Assembly (NCBI RefSeq): GCF_002812725.1
Contig: NZ_NMUN01000004.1
Coordinates: 496,001 to 560,000 of the forward strand
Source of the DNA: Microbacterium sp. BR1
GTDB taxonomy: Bacteria > Actinomycetota > Actinomycetes > Actinomycetales > Microbacteriaceae
Reading direction: 5' to 3'
DNA: 64,000 nt
The stretch's first letter is position 1. Every line of letters begins with the position of its first letter. Below the pieces are notes generated by a model, which did no database searches, was not told where the DNA came from, and was given only the letters and a program-made list of their open reading frames with translations. This document shows positions 22,691 through 29,568 of the stretch, in pieces. A program made the position numbers and the translations under genes.

Positions 22691-23412
22691 CCGCCTCCGA
22701 ATCGTTCGGTCTTGATCCGCGCCGGATCGTGTCCGAGTTCGACGAGTCTGCGCGAGACGACTTCGACGAATGCCGTCGGCCCGCAGACATAGACCGTCGG
22801 CGCATCCGTGGCCGGAAAGACCGCGGCGGCGATCGTTTCGGCGTTCAGGCGTCCCACGACGCCCGGCCAGCCCTCGGGCGCGTGTTGTGTGAAGGCCCAG
22901 GTGAGCTCGATCCCCTGCTCCCCCAGCGCCATCAGATCATCGCGATATATCGCATCCTCCGGGGATTTCACCGAGTACAGCAGCCGGAACGGTTGCCCGG
23001 TTCCCGCCGAGGCCCGGGCGCGTGCGATGGCGCGCAGAGGGACGATGCCCGAACCTCCCGCAATGAGCTGCACGGGCGAAGCATCCTCGCCGCGCCAGAC
23101 GAAGTAGCCGCCCAAGGGGCCGAGGATCTCGAGGTGGTCCCCCGGCTGCGCCTCGCGCACCAGATAGGGCGAGACTTCACCCTCGGGATGCTCGTCGATA
23201 GCGAGCTCGATACGCTCCCCCGTGCCGGAGGAACCGAGAGAGTACGAACGCACTGCCTGGTAGCCGTCCTCCGCGGTCAGGCGGACGTCGACGTGCTGCC
23301 CGGGCAGGTTTCCCGGCCATCCGGGCACCTCGACGCCCAGGACTCGGGCGTTCGGCGTAACGGCCGTGACATCTGCGACCTGTGCGACAGCCCAGGTCCG
23401 GGGCGTTACCAA
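22687..23412 (-). CDS. FAD-binding ferredoxin-NADP reductase-type oxidoreductase
   Basis: 241 residues with the ferredoxin reductase fold: FAD motif RSYSLGS near residues 76-82, the pyridine-nucleotide site GGSGIVPLRAIARA near 130 and the C-terminal VYVCGPTAFVEVVSRRL. The protein ends soon after the NAD(P) domain and has no 2Fe-2S domain, so it needs a separate acceptor. It overlaps the upstream molybdoenzyme gene by 7 bp and the downstream Cys4 gene by 4 bp. I infer that it passes electrons between NAD(P)H and the molybdoenzyme. Confidence 0.85.
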   Translation of the reverse strand: MVTPRTWAVAQVADVTAVTPNARVLGVEVPGWPGNLPGQHVDVRLTAEDGYQAVRSYSLGSSGTGERIELAIDEHPEGEVSPYLVREAQPGDHLEILGPLGGYFVWRGEDASPVQLIAGGSGIVPLRAIARARASAGTGQPFRLLYSVKSPEDAIYRDDLMALGEQGIELTWAFTQHAPEGWPGVVGRLNAETIAAAVFPATDAPTVYVCGPTAFVEVVSRRLVELGHDPARIKTERFGGG

Positions 23413-23999
23413 TAGCGTTCCTCGGTCCAGGGATCACCGTGGGTGTGATAGCCGTTCTGCTCCCAGAATCCCGGGTCGTCGTGGGCCTGGAGGGTGATGC
23501 CACGAACCCACTTCGCGCTCTTCCAGAAATACAGGTGAGGCACGAGAAGACGGGCCGGGCCGCCGTGCTCGGGGTCGAGCGGCTCGCCGCCGAACTCGAA
23601 TGCGATCCAGGATTTGCCACCCAGCAGATCCTCGAGTGCGAGGTTCGTCGTGTAGCCACCGTACGAATGCACCATGACGTACTCGTCCACTGTGTCGACG
23701 CCCGCGAACAGCGTGTCGAGCGAAACACCGCGCCAGTTCGTACCGAGCTTCGACCACCGGGTAACGCAATGGATATCGGTGTCGACGTCTTCGATGGGGA
23801 GAGCGTGGATCTCGTCCCACGTCCAGGTCGACACGACGCCCTTTTCGGTCGCGATCGAGAAGGACCACTCCCCCGTGTCGATCTGCGGCGTGGGTCCAGC
23901 CGAGAGAACGGGAAAGTCATCCGTCAGGTACTGGCCGGGAGGCAACCGCGGATCACTCTCGCGTCGTCGCTCGCCGAACCCTCGCGAGAAGATCGCCAC
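23406..23999 (-). CDS. Sulfite oxidase-like molybdopterin oxidoreductase
   Basis: 197 residues of the sulfite oxidase/YedY fold. DIHCVTRWSKLGTNWRG carries Cys78, the expected molybdenum ligand, followed by the characteristic GGYTTNLALEDLL and GGPARLLVPHLYFWKSAKWVRGI segments that bind the cofactor. There is no Tat signal, so the enzyme should be cytoplasmic, unlike periplasmic YedY/MsrP. The GTG start at 23999 has GGGAGG at 24005-24010. It heads a three-gene unit and faces two tandem dyads upstream. The substrate cannot be told from the sequence. Confidence 0.88.
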   Translation of the reverse strand: MAIFSRGFGERRRESDPRLPPGQYLTDDFPVLSAGPTPQIDTGEWSFSIATEKGVVSTWTWDEIHALPIEDVDTDIHCVTRWSKLGTNWRGVSLDTLFAGVDTVDEYVMVHSYGGYTTNLALEDLLGGKSWIAFEFGGEPLDPEHGGPARLLVPHLYFWKSAKWVRGITLQAHDDPGFWEQNGYHTHGDPWTEERYW

Positions 24000-24015
24000 G
24001 TCAGCCTCCCGTCAC

Positions 24016-24052
24016 GCCCGAATCGGGCTCTCGAACCACGCCCGATACGGGC
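24016..24052. promoter_or_regulatory. Tandem 13-bp dyads upstream of the molybdoenzyme unit
   Basis: GCCCGAATCGGGC at 24016-24028 and GCCCGATACGGGC at 24040-24052 are two near-identical palindromes repeated at a 24-bp step, each preceded by CAC and followed by T. They lie 17 bp upstream of the molybdoenzyme start, between divergent genes. The spacing of slightly over two helical turns suits cooperative binding of a dimeric regulator on one face. Regulator unknown. Confidence 0.55.
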
Positions 24053-24175
24053 TACTCCGTGCCACAGCGTATCCGAGCAGGTCGGTCCGAGGACGCATCG
24101 CTTTGTCGCAAATCGTTACGCTCGAGACGTGATCCCTCCCCGCGCACAGCGCCCCCCATGCTCGGGCCGTGCGCG

Positions 24176-25099
24176 ATGAACGGGGTTCTCACGGGGTTCG
24201 CCGTCGTCGGACTCGCCATAGCGCTCGGCTACGTCCTCGGCCGACAGGGACTCCTCGGCGAGCACGCACGCTTCGTCCTCTCGCGCCTGACGTTCTTCGT
24301 CCTCTCCCCCTTCCTGCTCTTCGTCGTGCTGGCCGAAGCCGACATCCCGACGCTCTTCTCCGCGCTGCTCCCGGTCTCGGCCCTCACCGCGGTGTCGATG
24401 TTCGCGGTCTACGCGATGCTCGCCCGTCTGCTCTGGCGCCGCGGGCTCGGCGACACCGTGGTGGGCGCACTCGGTTCGGGCTACGTCAACGCGAACAACA
24501 TCGGCATCCCCATCGCGCTGTATCTGCTGGGCAACGCCGCGTTCTCAGCCCCGGTGATCCTTGCGCAGCTGCTGGTCTTCATGCCGATCGCGCTCGTGCT
24601 GCTGGATGCCTCCACCAGCACCTCCGCACCGTCTGTCGGGCGCATCCTGAAGCAGACGGCACGCAACCCGATGCTGATCGGCGCTGCGCTCGGCGTGGTC
24701 GTCGCGCTGACCGGCATCCAACTCCCGCCCGTCGTCTGGGAACCGATCGCCCTCATCGCCGGTGCGTGCGTGCCCATCCTGCTCATCTCGTACGGTCTGT
24801 CGCTGCCCGGAGCGCGCGTGCTGACGGCGAAGGGCCGCCGTCGCGACATCCTGTTGGCGAGCGGGCTCAAACTGATCGCGATGCCGCTCGTCGCCTGGGC
24901 GCTCGGCCAGTTCGTGTTCGCGCTCCCCCGCGATCAGGTGCTTGCCGTCGTCGTCCTCGCGGCGCTCCCGACCGCGCAGAACGTCTTCAATTTCGCGCAA
25001 CGGTACGACGTCGGCGAACGCATCGCGCGCGACACGATCTTCCTGACGACGATCGGATGCATCCCGGTGCTGATCGTCGTCGCGCTCCTGCTCTCGTAG
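24176..25099 (+). CDS. AEC-family (auxin efflux carrier-like) transporter
   Basis: 307 residues, almost entirely hydrophobic with about ten predicted membrane spans: five, a loop, and five again. GSGYVNANNIGIPIALYLLGN is the conserved AEC segment in the middle, and LAALPTAQNVFNFAQRY marks the second half. Bacterial members export or import small organic acids such as malate or malonate; specificity is not visible. The ATG at 24176 starts right at the first span; upstream in-frame codons encode an arginine-rich stretch not typical of the family. It is divergent from the molybdoenzyme unit. Confidence 0.85.
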   Translation: MNGVLTGFAVVGLAIALGYVLGRQGLLGEHARFVLSRLTFFVLSPFLLFVVLAEADIPTLFSALLPVSALTAVSMFAVYAMLARLLWRRGLGDTVVGALGSGYVNANNIGIPIALYLLGNAAFSAPVILAQLLVFMPIALVLLDASTSTSAPSVGRILKQTARNPMLIGAALGVVVALTGIQLPPVVWEPIALIAGACVPILLISYGLSLPGARVLTAKGRRRDILLASGLKLIAMPLVAWALGQFVFALPRDQVLAVVVLAALPTAQNVFNFAQRYDVGERIARDTIFLTTIGCIPVLIVVALLLS

Positions 25100-25191
25100 T
25101 CGCACCAGACACGCCTCGCGGAGCACCTGCGCCGAGCGCGCGACAGCGCTAACCTGGTGTCTCACAGGTATTTCCCAGAAAGGACGCTGCC

Positions 25192-25746
25192 ATGTCCACC
25201 GACATCCCCGTCGAAAAGGCTGCCGTCAACGGCATCCGCACTGCCCTCGGTCTGAGCGGCGCCATCGCGCTCATCGTGGGTGTCCTCATCCTCGTCTGGC
25301 CGGGCCGCACCGCGATCGTGGTCACGGCCATCATCGCCGTCTACGCCATCGTGGGCGGCCTCGTATATGCCGGTCTCGGCATCTTCTCCAAGTCCATGGG
25401 CGGATGGTCGCGGGTCGGTCACATCGTGCTCGGCCTCATCTACGTCGTCGCGGGCATCATCGCCTTCTTCAACCTCGGCATGACGGCCGCCTGGCTCGCG
25501 CTGTTCCTCGGAATCCTCGTCGGCATCATGTGGATCGTCGAGGGCGTCGTGGCGCTCACGACGCTCGGTGGCTCCTCGTCGAAGGGGTGGACGATCTTCT
25601 TCGCGATCCTCAGCATCGTCGCGGGCATCATCCTGCTGTTCTCGCCGCTCTGGGGTGCACTCGTGCTCTGGTGGCTGCTCGCCATCTCGCTCGTCGTGCT
25701 CGGCATCATCCAGATCATCCGCGCCTTCACCTTCAAGTCGCTCTAG
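25192..25746 (+). CDS. HdeD/DUF308 family membrane protein
   Basis: 184 residues with six hydrophobic spans arranged in three similar pairs, the DUF308 layout. Motif-like segments are SGAIALIVGVLILVWPGRT near residues 24-42 and AILSIVAGIILLFSPLWGAL near 139-158. HdeD in E. coli is tied to acid resistance at high cell density; for actinobacterial members no function is proven. ATG 25192 has GAAAGGA as ribosome site. A strong intrinsic terminator follows at 25766-25801. Confidence 0.82.
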   Translation: MSTDIPVEKAAVNGIRTALGLSGAIALIVGVLILVWPGRTAIVVTAIIAVYAIVGGLVYAGLGIFSKSMGGWSRVGHIVLGLIYVVAGIIAFFNLGMTAAWLALFLGILVGIMWIVEGVVALTTLGGSSSKGWTIFFAILSIVAGIILLFSPLWGALVLWWLLAISLVVLGIIQIIRAFTFKSL

Positions 25747-25765
25747 GCGGCCGCTGGCACGAGAG

Positions 25766-25801
25766 AGCGCGCATCCCGAACAACCGGGATGCGCGCTTTT
25801 T
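25766..25801. terminator. Intrinsic terminator after the HdeD-like gene
   Basis: AGCGCGCATCCCG (25766-25778) and its exact complement (25785-25797) form a 13-bp stem with loop AACAAC, followed by TTTTT. It sits between convergent genes and terminates the rightward transcript; the hairpin also works as a stop for the leftward SDR transcript. Confidence 0.9.
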
Positions 25802-25812
25802 CGTGCCGTGGA

Positions 25813-26571
25813 TCAGATGAAATCGCTCGTATCGCCGACCAGACGCGTGTTGTCCGCCGGGATCGGGTCGATCGTCGCGCGCGCGATCTCTGCCGCGAAC
25901 TCGCCCACGTTGTAGAGCTTGCCGGCCGACTCGCGGCGGGACGCGATCGCGCCCGGGTTCGCGCGCTCGAGCAGGGTCGCCGTGATCGTGCCCTCGATCA
26001 TGTCTCCGGAGACGACGACGAACTCGATGCCTCGGTCGGTCAGATCCGGGATCAGCTCCCTCAGAGCATCCTCACCCGCGCGCTTCGACAACGCGACGGG
26101 CTCGTACTCGGCCATCGTCGGCGTGGTCCGGATGAAGTGCGCCTGGTGACTCGTGACGAAGACGACGCGCGAACCGGCGTCCAGCAGCGGCAGTGCGCGC
26201 TGCAGCGCCCCGACCTGCGCGTCGCGATTGAGCAGGAGGGCGTAGTCCTCGCCCATCCCGCTCTCCATTCCCCCCGAAGCGTTCAGGACCAGGATGTCGA
26301 GGCCACCGAACTCGCGCTCGATCTCGGCGTACATGGTGCCCACCGAGTCGGCGTCGGTCAGATCCGCACCGATCACGAGGGCTCGGACGCCGAGCTCACG
26401 CACCTGCGCGGCGAGCTTCTCGGCACGGGGAGCCTTGTTGCGGAAGTTGATGACGACATCGGCTCCCGCCTCGGCGAGGTAGCGGACTGTGTCGGCACCG
26501 ATACCGCGGGATGAGCCCGTCACGAGCGCCCGCTTTCCTGCGAGAGAACCGGGTGCGAGGGGCTGTGACAT
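25813..26571 (-). CDS. SDR-family oxidoreductase with atypical active site
   Basis: 252 residues with a Rossmann fold: TGSSRGIG at 18-25 (NAD(P) binding), GADLTDADSV and DILVLNASGG near 92-101. Ser141 (VTSHQAH) matches the catalytic serine. In place of the usual YxxxK the sequence reads VALSK: the Tyr position is Val159 and the Lys is 163, with a Tyr at 156 three residues earlier. So either the tyrosine is shifted or the enzyme is not a classical dehydrogenase. The ATG has AGGAG upstream. It is convergent to the HdeD-like gene. Confidence 0.85.
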   Translation of the reverse strand: MSQPLAPGSLAGKRALVTGSSRGIGADTVRYLAEAGADVVINFRNKAPRAEKLAAQVRELGVRALVIGADLTDADSVGTMYAEIEREFGGLDILVLNASGGMESGMGEDYALLLNRDAQVGALQRALPLLDAGSRVVFVTSHQAHFIRTTPTMAEYEPVALSKRAGEDALRELIPDLTDRGIEFVVVSGDMIEGTITATLLERANPGAIASRRESAGKLYNVGEFAAEIARATIDPIPADNTRLVGDTSDFI

Positions 26572-26703
26572 GCGTACTCCTGGGATGGCGGGGTGAGACG
26601 TCTCGACCCTACCAAGCGGGCGTGGTTCGCCCGTCGTTCCGGCGCATTCCCCCCGCCTTCCGGGACCACCCGCGTGCTAGGTTCGATGAGGAGGAGGCCT
26701 ACC

Positions 26704-27195
26704 GTGGAACTCATCCAGAACATCGATCAGTTCGCGTGGATCGGATGGATCGTCCTGATCCTGGTCTTCTTCACGATCGAGACGCTGACGCTCGAGATGA
26801 CCTTCCTGATGCTCGGTCTCGGCGGTGCCGCCGGTCTCGTGTCGGACCTCGCGGGTGCACCGCTCTGGCTGCAGGTGATCATCGCCGCGGCCGTCGCCGC
26901 ACTCCTGCTTCTCGTCCTGCGCCCACCGCTCCTGCGGCGCCTGCGCCGCGGTGAGGACCCGGTACTCAGCAACATCGACGCACTCCGCGGGATGCGCGGG
27001 GTCGTCGTCTCGACCGTCGGTCCGATGGGCGGGCAGGTGCGTCTGGCCAACGGCGACATCTGGACGGCCCGCGCCGATGCCGACATCGACATCACCCCCG
27101 GCATCAGCGTCACCGTCACCCAGATCGATGGAGCGACCGCCGTCGTTCAGCCCGCAGAGCCCACGAACGTCATCCAGGAGGACTCCCCCGCATGA
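26704..27195 (+). CDS. NfeD-family membrane protein
   Basis: 163 residues: two or three hydrophobic spans in the first 80 (WIGWIVLILVFFTIETLTLEMTF, AAAVAALLLLVLRPPLL in parts) and a C-terminal soluble OB-fold domain (residues ~100-150). This is the short NfeD form that partners SPFH proteins in membrane microdomains. The GTG start follows GAGGAGG at a good distance. Its stop overlaps the ATG of the SPFH gene by 4 bp, so the two are coupled. A TAGGTT box at 26678-26683 is a likely -10 with a leader of about 15 bases. Confidence 0.88.
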   Translation: MELIQNIDQFAWIGWIVLILVFFTIETLTLEMTFLMLGLGGAAGLVSDLAGAPLWLQVIIAAAVAALLLLVLRPPLLRRLRRGEDPVLSNIDALRGMRGVVVSTVGPMGGQVRLANGDIWTARADADIDITPGISVTVTQIDGATAVVQPAEPTNVIQEDSPA

Positions 27196-28148
27196 TCGAG
27201 GACATCATCCCCACGGCGATCGGCTGGACGCTCGCGCTCGCGGTCTTCATCTTCGTCGTCGTCATCATCGTTCGGTCGATCCGGATCATTCCGCAGGCAT
27301 CCGCTGGCGTCGTCGAGCGCCTCGGGCGATACCACCGCACCCTGATGCCGGGGCTGAACCTGCTGGTTCCCTTCATCGACCGGGTGCGCCCGCTCATCGA
27401 CCTGCGCGAACAGGTCGTGTCCTTCCCGCCACAACCGGTCATCACCGAAGACAACCTGGTCGTCTCGATCGACACGGTCATCTACTTCCAGGTGACGGAC
27501 CCGCGCGCGGCGACGTACGAGATCAACAACTACCTCGGCGCCGTCGAGCAGCTGACGACCACCACGCTCCGCAACGTCGTGGGTGGCCTGAACCTGGAAG
27601 AAGCCCTGACGAGCCGCGATGAGATCAACGGCCAGCTGCGCATCGTGCTCGACGAGGCGACAGGCAAGTGGGGCATCCGAGTCGGACGTGTCGAGCTGAA
27701 GGCGATCGACCCGCCCGCGTCGATCCAGGATTCGATGGAGAAGCAGATGCGCGCCGAGCGTGACCGGCGGGCGCTCATCCTGACGGCCGAGGGAACGAAG
27801 CAGTCCGCGATCCTGACGGCAGAGGGTGCACGACAGGCCGAGATCCTCCGCGCCGAGGGCGACAAGGCGGCGGCAGTGCTGCGTGCAGAGGGTGAGGCCC
27901 AGGCGATCCAGACCGTCTTCCACGCGATCCACGTCGGCGACGCGGACGAGAAACTGCTGGCCTACCAGTACCTGCAGACGCTGCCGAAGATCAGTGAGGG
28001 AGCGTCGAACAAGCTCTGGATCATTCCGAGCGAGTTCACCGCGGCGCTGAGCGGCATCACCAACGCCTTCGGCGTGAGGGCACCCGGCGGCGCGGACAAC
28101 CCGACCGCGGCCCCGCCCGCGCCCAGTCCCGTTCCTCCGCTCCCCTGA
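27192..28148 (+). CDS. SPFH/band 7 (stomatin-like) protein
   Basis: 318 residues: one N-terminal membrane span (~10-28), the SPFH domain (~35-200, RIIPQASAGVVERLGRYHRTL and AVEQLTTTTLRNVVG in parts), then a helical region with repeated alternating ILTAEG/ILRAEGD units that form a coiled coil for oligomerisation, and a proline-rich tail. Such proteins build ring-like membrane scaffolds and act with NfeD and FtsH-type proteases. It is translationally coupled to the NfeD gene; together they form the usual two-gene unit. The phosphodiesterase gene begins 10 bp after it. Confidence 0.92.
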   Translation: MIEDIIPTAIGWTLALAVFIFVVVIIVRSIRIIPQASAGVVERLGRYHRTLMPGLNLLVPFIDRVRPLIDLREQVVSFPPQPVITEDNLVVSIDTVIYFQVTDPRAATYEINNYLGAVEQLTTTTLRNVVGGLNLEEALTSRDEINGQLRIVLDEATGKWGIRVGRVELKAIDPPASIQDSMEKQMRAERDRRALILTAEGTKQSAILTAEGARQAEILRAEGDKAAAVLRAEGEAQAIQTVFHAIHVGDADEKLLAYQYLQTLPKISEGASNKLWIIPSEFTAALSGITNAFGVRAPGGADNPTAAPPAPSPVPPLP

Positions 28149-28158
28149 GAGTGATCCG

Positions 28159-28950
28159 GTGGGCGGCGTTCCCGTGAGCCATCCCTGGTTCTCGGATGCG
28201 GGCACGCCCCGCGTTCTCGCACATCGCGGCCATGTCACTGCACGTATGGCGGACGAGGGCATTGCAGAGAATTCGATTGCGGCGATCGCGCAGGCCCACG
28301 CTGCGGGGGTCCGATACGTCGAGTCCGACTGCCACCTCACCCGCGACGGCGTCGTGGTGCTCTTCCATGACGACGATCTGCGGCGCGTTACGGGCGATCC
28401 TCGTCCGATCGCGGACGTCGACGCTCGTGAACTCAGCCGGCTCATGGCCTCGCGGGGTGGCTTGGCGACGCTCGACGAGACCCTCGACGCTTTTCCGACG
28501 CTGCGCTTCAACCTCGATGTCAAGGCACCCGGAGCGGCCGTGCCGGTCGGCCACGCAGTCGCCGAGCATGGTGCACGCGTGCTGCTCACGAGCTTCTCGG
28601 ATCAGCGCCGCCTCACGGCTCTCGCCGCTGCCAGCGGTGCCACGACGGGCGTGCGCCCTGCCACGTCCGCCGGGACCGGCACGATCGCCAGGCTGCTCGC
28701 GGCGGTCGCCCTCGGCTCGGCGCGGGCCGCCCGCCGCCTGTTCGCCGACATCGATGCCATCCAGATCCCGGAGCGTCAGGGCCGGTTTCGCGTGCTCACG
28801 CCGCGCCTCATCCGCGCGGCGCACGGGTCCGGGGTCGAGGTGCACGTGTGGACGGTGAACGATCCGGACGAGATGCGCCGCCTCGTGGCGCTCGGTGTGG
28901 ACGGGATCGTCACGGACCGGACGGATGTGGCTCTCGACGCCCTGGCATGA
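28159..28950 (+). CDS. Glycerophosphodiester phosphodiesterase
   Basis: 263 residues of the GDPD TIM barrel. Catalytic and metal residues are visible: His22-Arg23 (LAHRG), Glu37 (AEN), Glu55 and Asp57 (VESDCHL) and His70 (LFHDDD). It hydrolyses glycerophosphodiesters from phospholipid turnover to glycerol-3-phosphate and an alcohol. No signal peptide, so cytosolic. It follows the SPFH gene by 10 bp, which suggests a membrane-lipid operon. The short GDPD length indicates no extra membrane domain. Confidence 0.9.
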   Translation: MGGVPVSHPWFSDAGTPRVLAHRGHVTARMADEGIAENSIAAIAQAHAAGVRYVESDCHLTRDGVVVLFHDDDLRRVTGDPRPIADVDARELSRLMASRGGLATLDETLDAFPTLRFNLDVKAPGAAVPVGHAVAEHGARVLLTSFSDQRRLTALAAASGATTGVRPATSAGTGTIARLLAAVALGSARAARRLFADIDAIQIPERQGRFRVLTPRLIRAAHGSGVEVHVWTVNDPDEMRRLVALGVDGIVTDRTDVALDALA

Positions 28951-28988
28951 ACCGACCATTCTGACATCCGCAACACTGTGCGTTCACT

Positions 28989-29015
28989 GGGAATGCCGGG
29001 CCCGTACGGCCCGTT
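28989..29015 (+). promoter_or_regulatory. SigR/SigH-type promoter of rbpA
   Basis: GGGAAT at 28989-28994 and GTT at 29013-29015 are separated by exactly 18 bases, the consensus of thiol-oxidative-stress sigma factors (SigR in Streptomyces, SigH in mycobacteria). Transcription would start near 29021, some 80 bases before rbpA. rbpA is a known SigR target in Streptomyces, which supports the reading. Confidence 0.7.
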
Positions 29016-29099
29016 CGGATGAACCATCCAGGTCAGGGCGTTATACCGGAAGGAGGAGTCACGAAGGCTCCGTCATACACACGCCGAGGAGACCACACG

Positions 29100-29483
29100 A
29101 TGGCAGATCGCAGCCTACGGGGCATGCGTCTCGGCGCCCAGAGCCTACAGAGCGAAGAGGGCGTCGTATTCATGGAACGCACGGAGTACACCTACGCGTG
29201 TACCGTGTGCGAACGACAGACCAAGCTGGTGTTCGCGGCCGATGCTGAGGCACCCGAGGCCTGGGAGTGCCGCACCTGCGGTGCCGAGGCCGCACTGGTC
29301 GTCGACAACGAGGCCGTGACGATCGATCACAGCGCCGACAAGATCCCGCGCACGCACTGGGACATGCTGCTCGAGCGCCGCTCGCGCGCCGAACTCGAGG
29401 AGCTCCTCGAAGAGCGTCTCGCGTACCTGCGCGCACGCCGCGGCGCCGGCCAGAACCCCGACAGCCTGCTGCTCGGGGCCTGA
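29100..29483 (+). CDS. rbpA: RNA polymerase-binding protein RbpA
   Basis: 127 residues, actinobacteria-specific general transcription factor that binds the principal sigma factor and the polymerase, stabilises open promoter complexes and raises tolerance to rifampicin. Two CxxC pairs (Cys34/Cys37 and Cys57/Cys60) frame the core zinc domain. The tail IPRTHWDMLLERRSRAELEE is the sigma-interaction helix region. ATG 29100 has GAGGAG upstream; upstream in-frame codons are not family sequence. A SigR-type promoter lies about 85 bp upstream and a terminator follows. Confidence 0.96.
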   Translation: MADRSLRGMRLGAQSLQSEEGVVFMERTEYTYACTVCERQTKLVFAADAEAPEAWECRTCGAEAALVVDNEAVTIDHSADKIPRTHWDMLLERRSRAELEELLEERLAYLRARRGAGQNPDSLLLGA

Positions 29484-29497
29484 GCCCACACGACGAA

Positions 29498-29533
29498 GAG
29501 AGGGGTCGGATGCCGAGGCATCCGGCCCCTCTC
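29498..29533. terminator. Terminator hairpin between rbpA and lnt
   Basis: A 17-bp stem (GAGAGGGGTCGGATGCC with one G-T step against GGCATCCGGCCCCTCTC) with a two-base loop lies between convergent genes. The T-tract is poor on both sides, but the stem is very stable. Confidence 0.75.
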
Positions 29534-29568
29534 GCATGTCCCGACAAGAAACCGGGCCCGTCGACCCC

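Noticed and set aside
26686..26703. ATG 26686 as the start of the NfeD gene
   Set aside because: It is only two bases from a -10 box and the strong GAGGAGG would then be inside the gene; GTG 26704 fits better.
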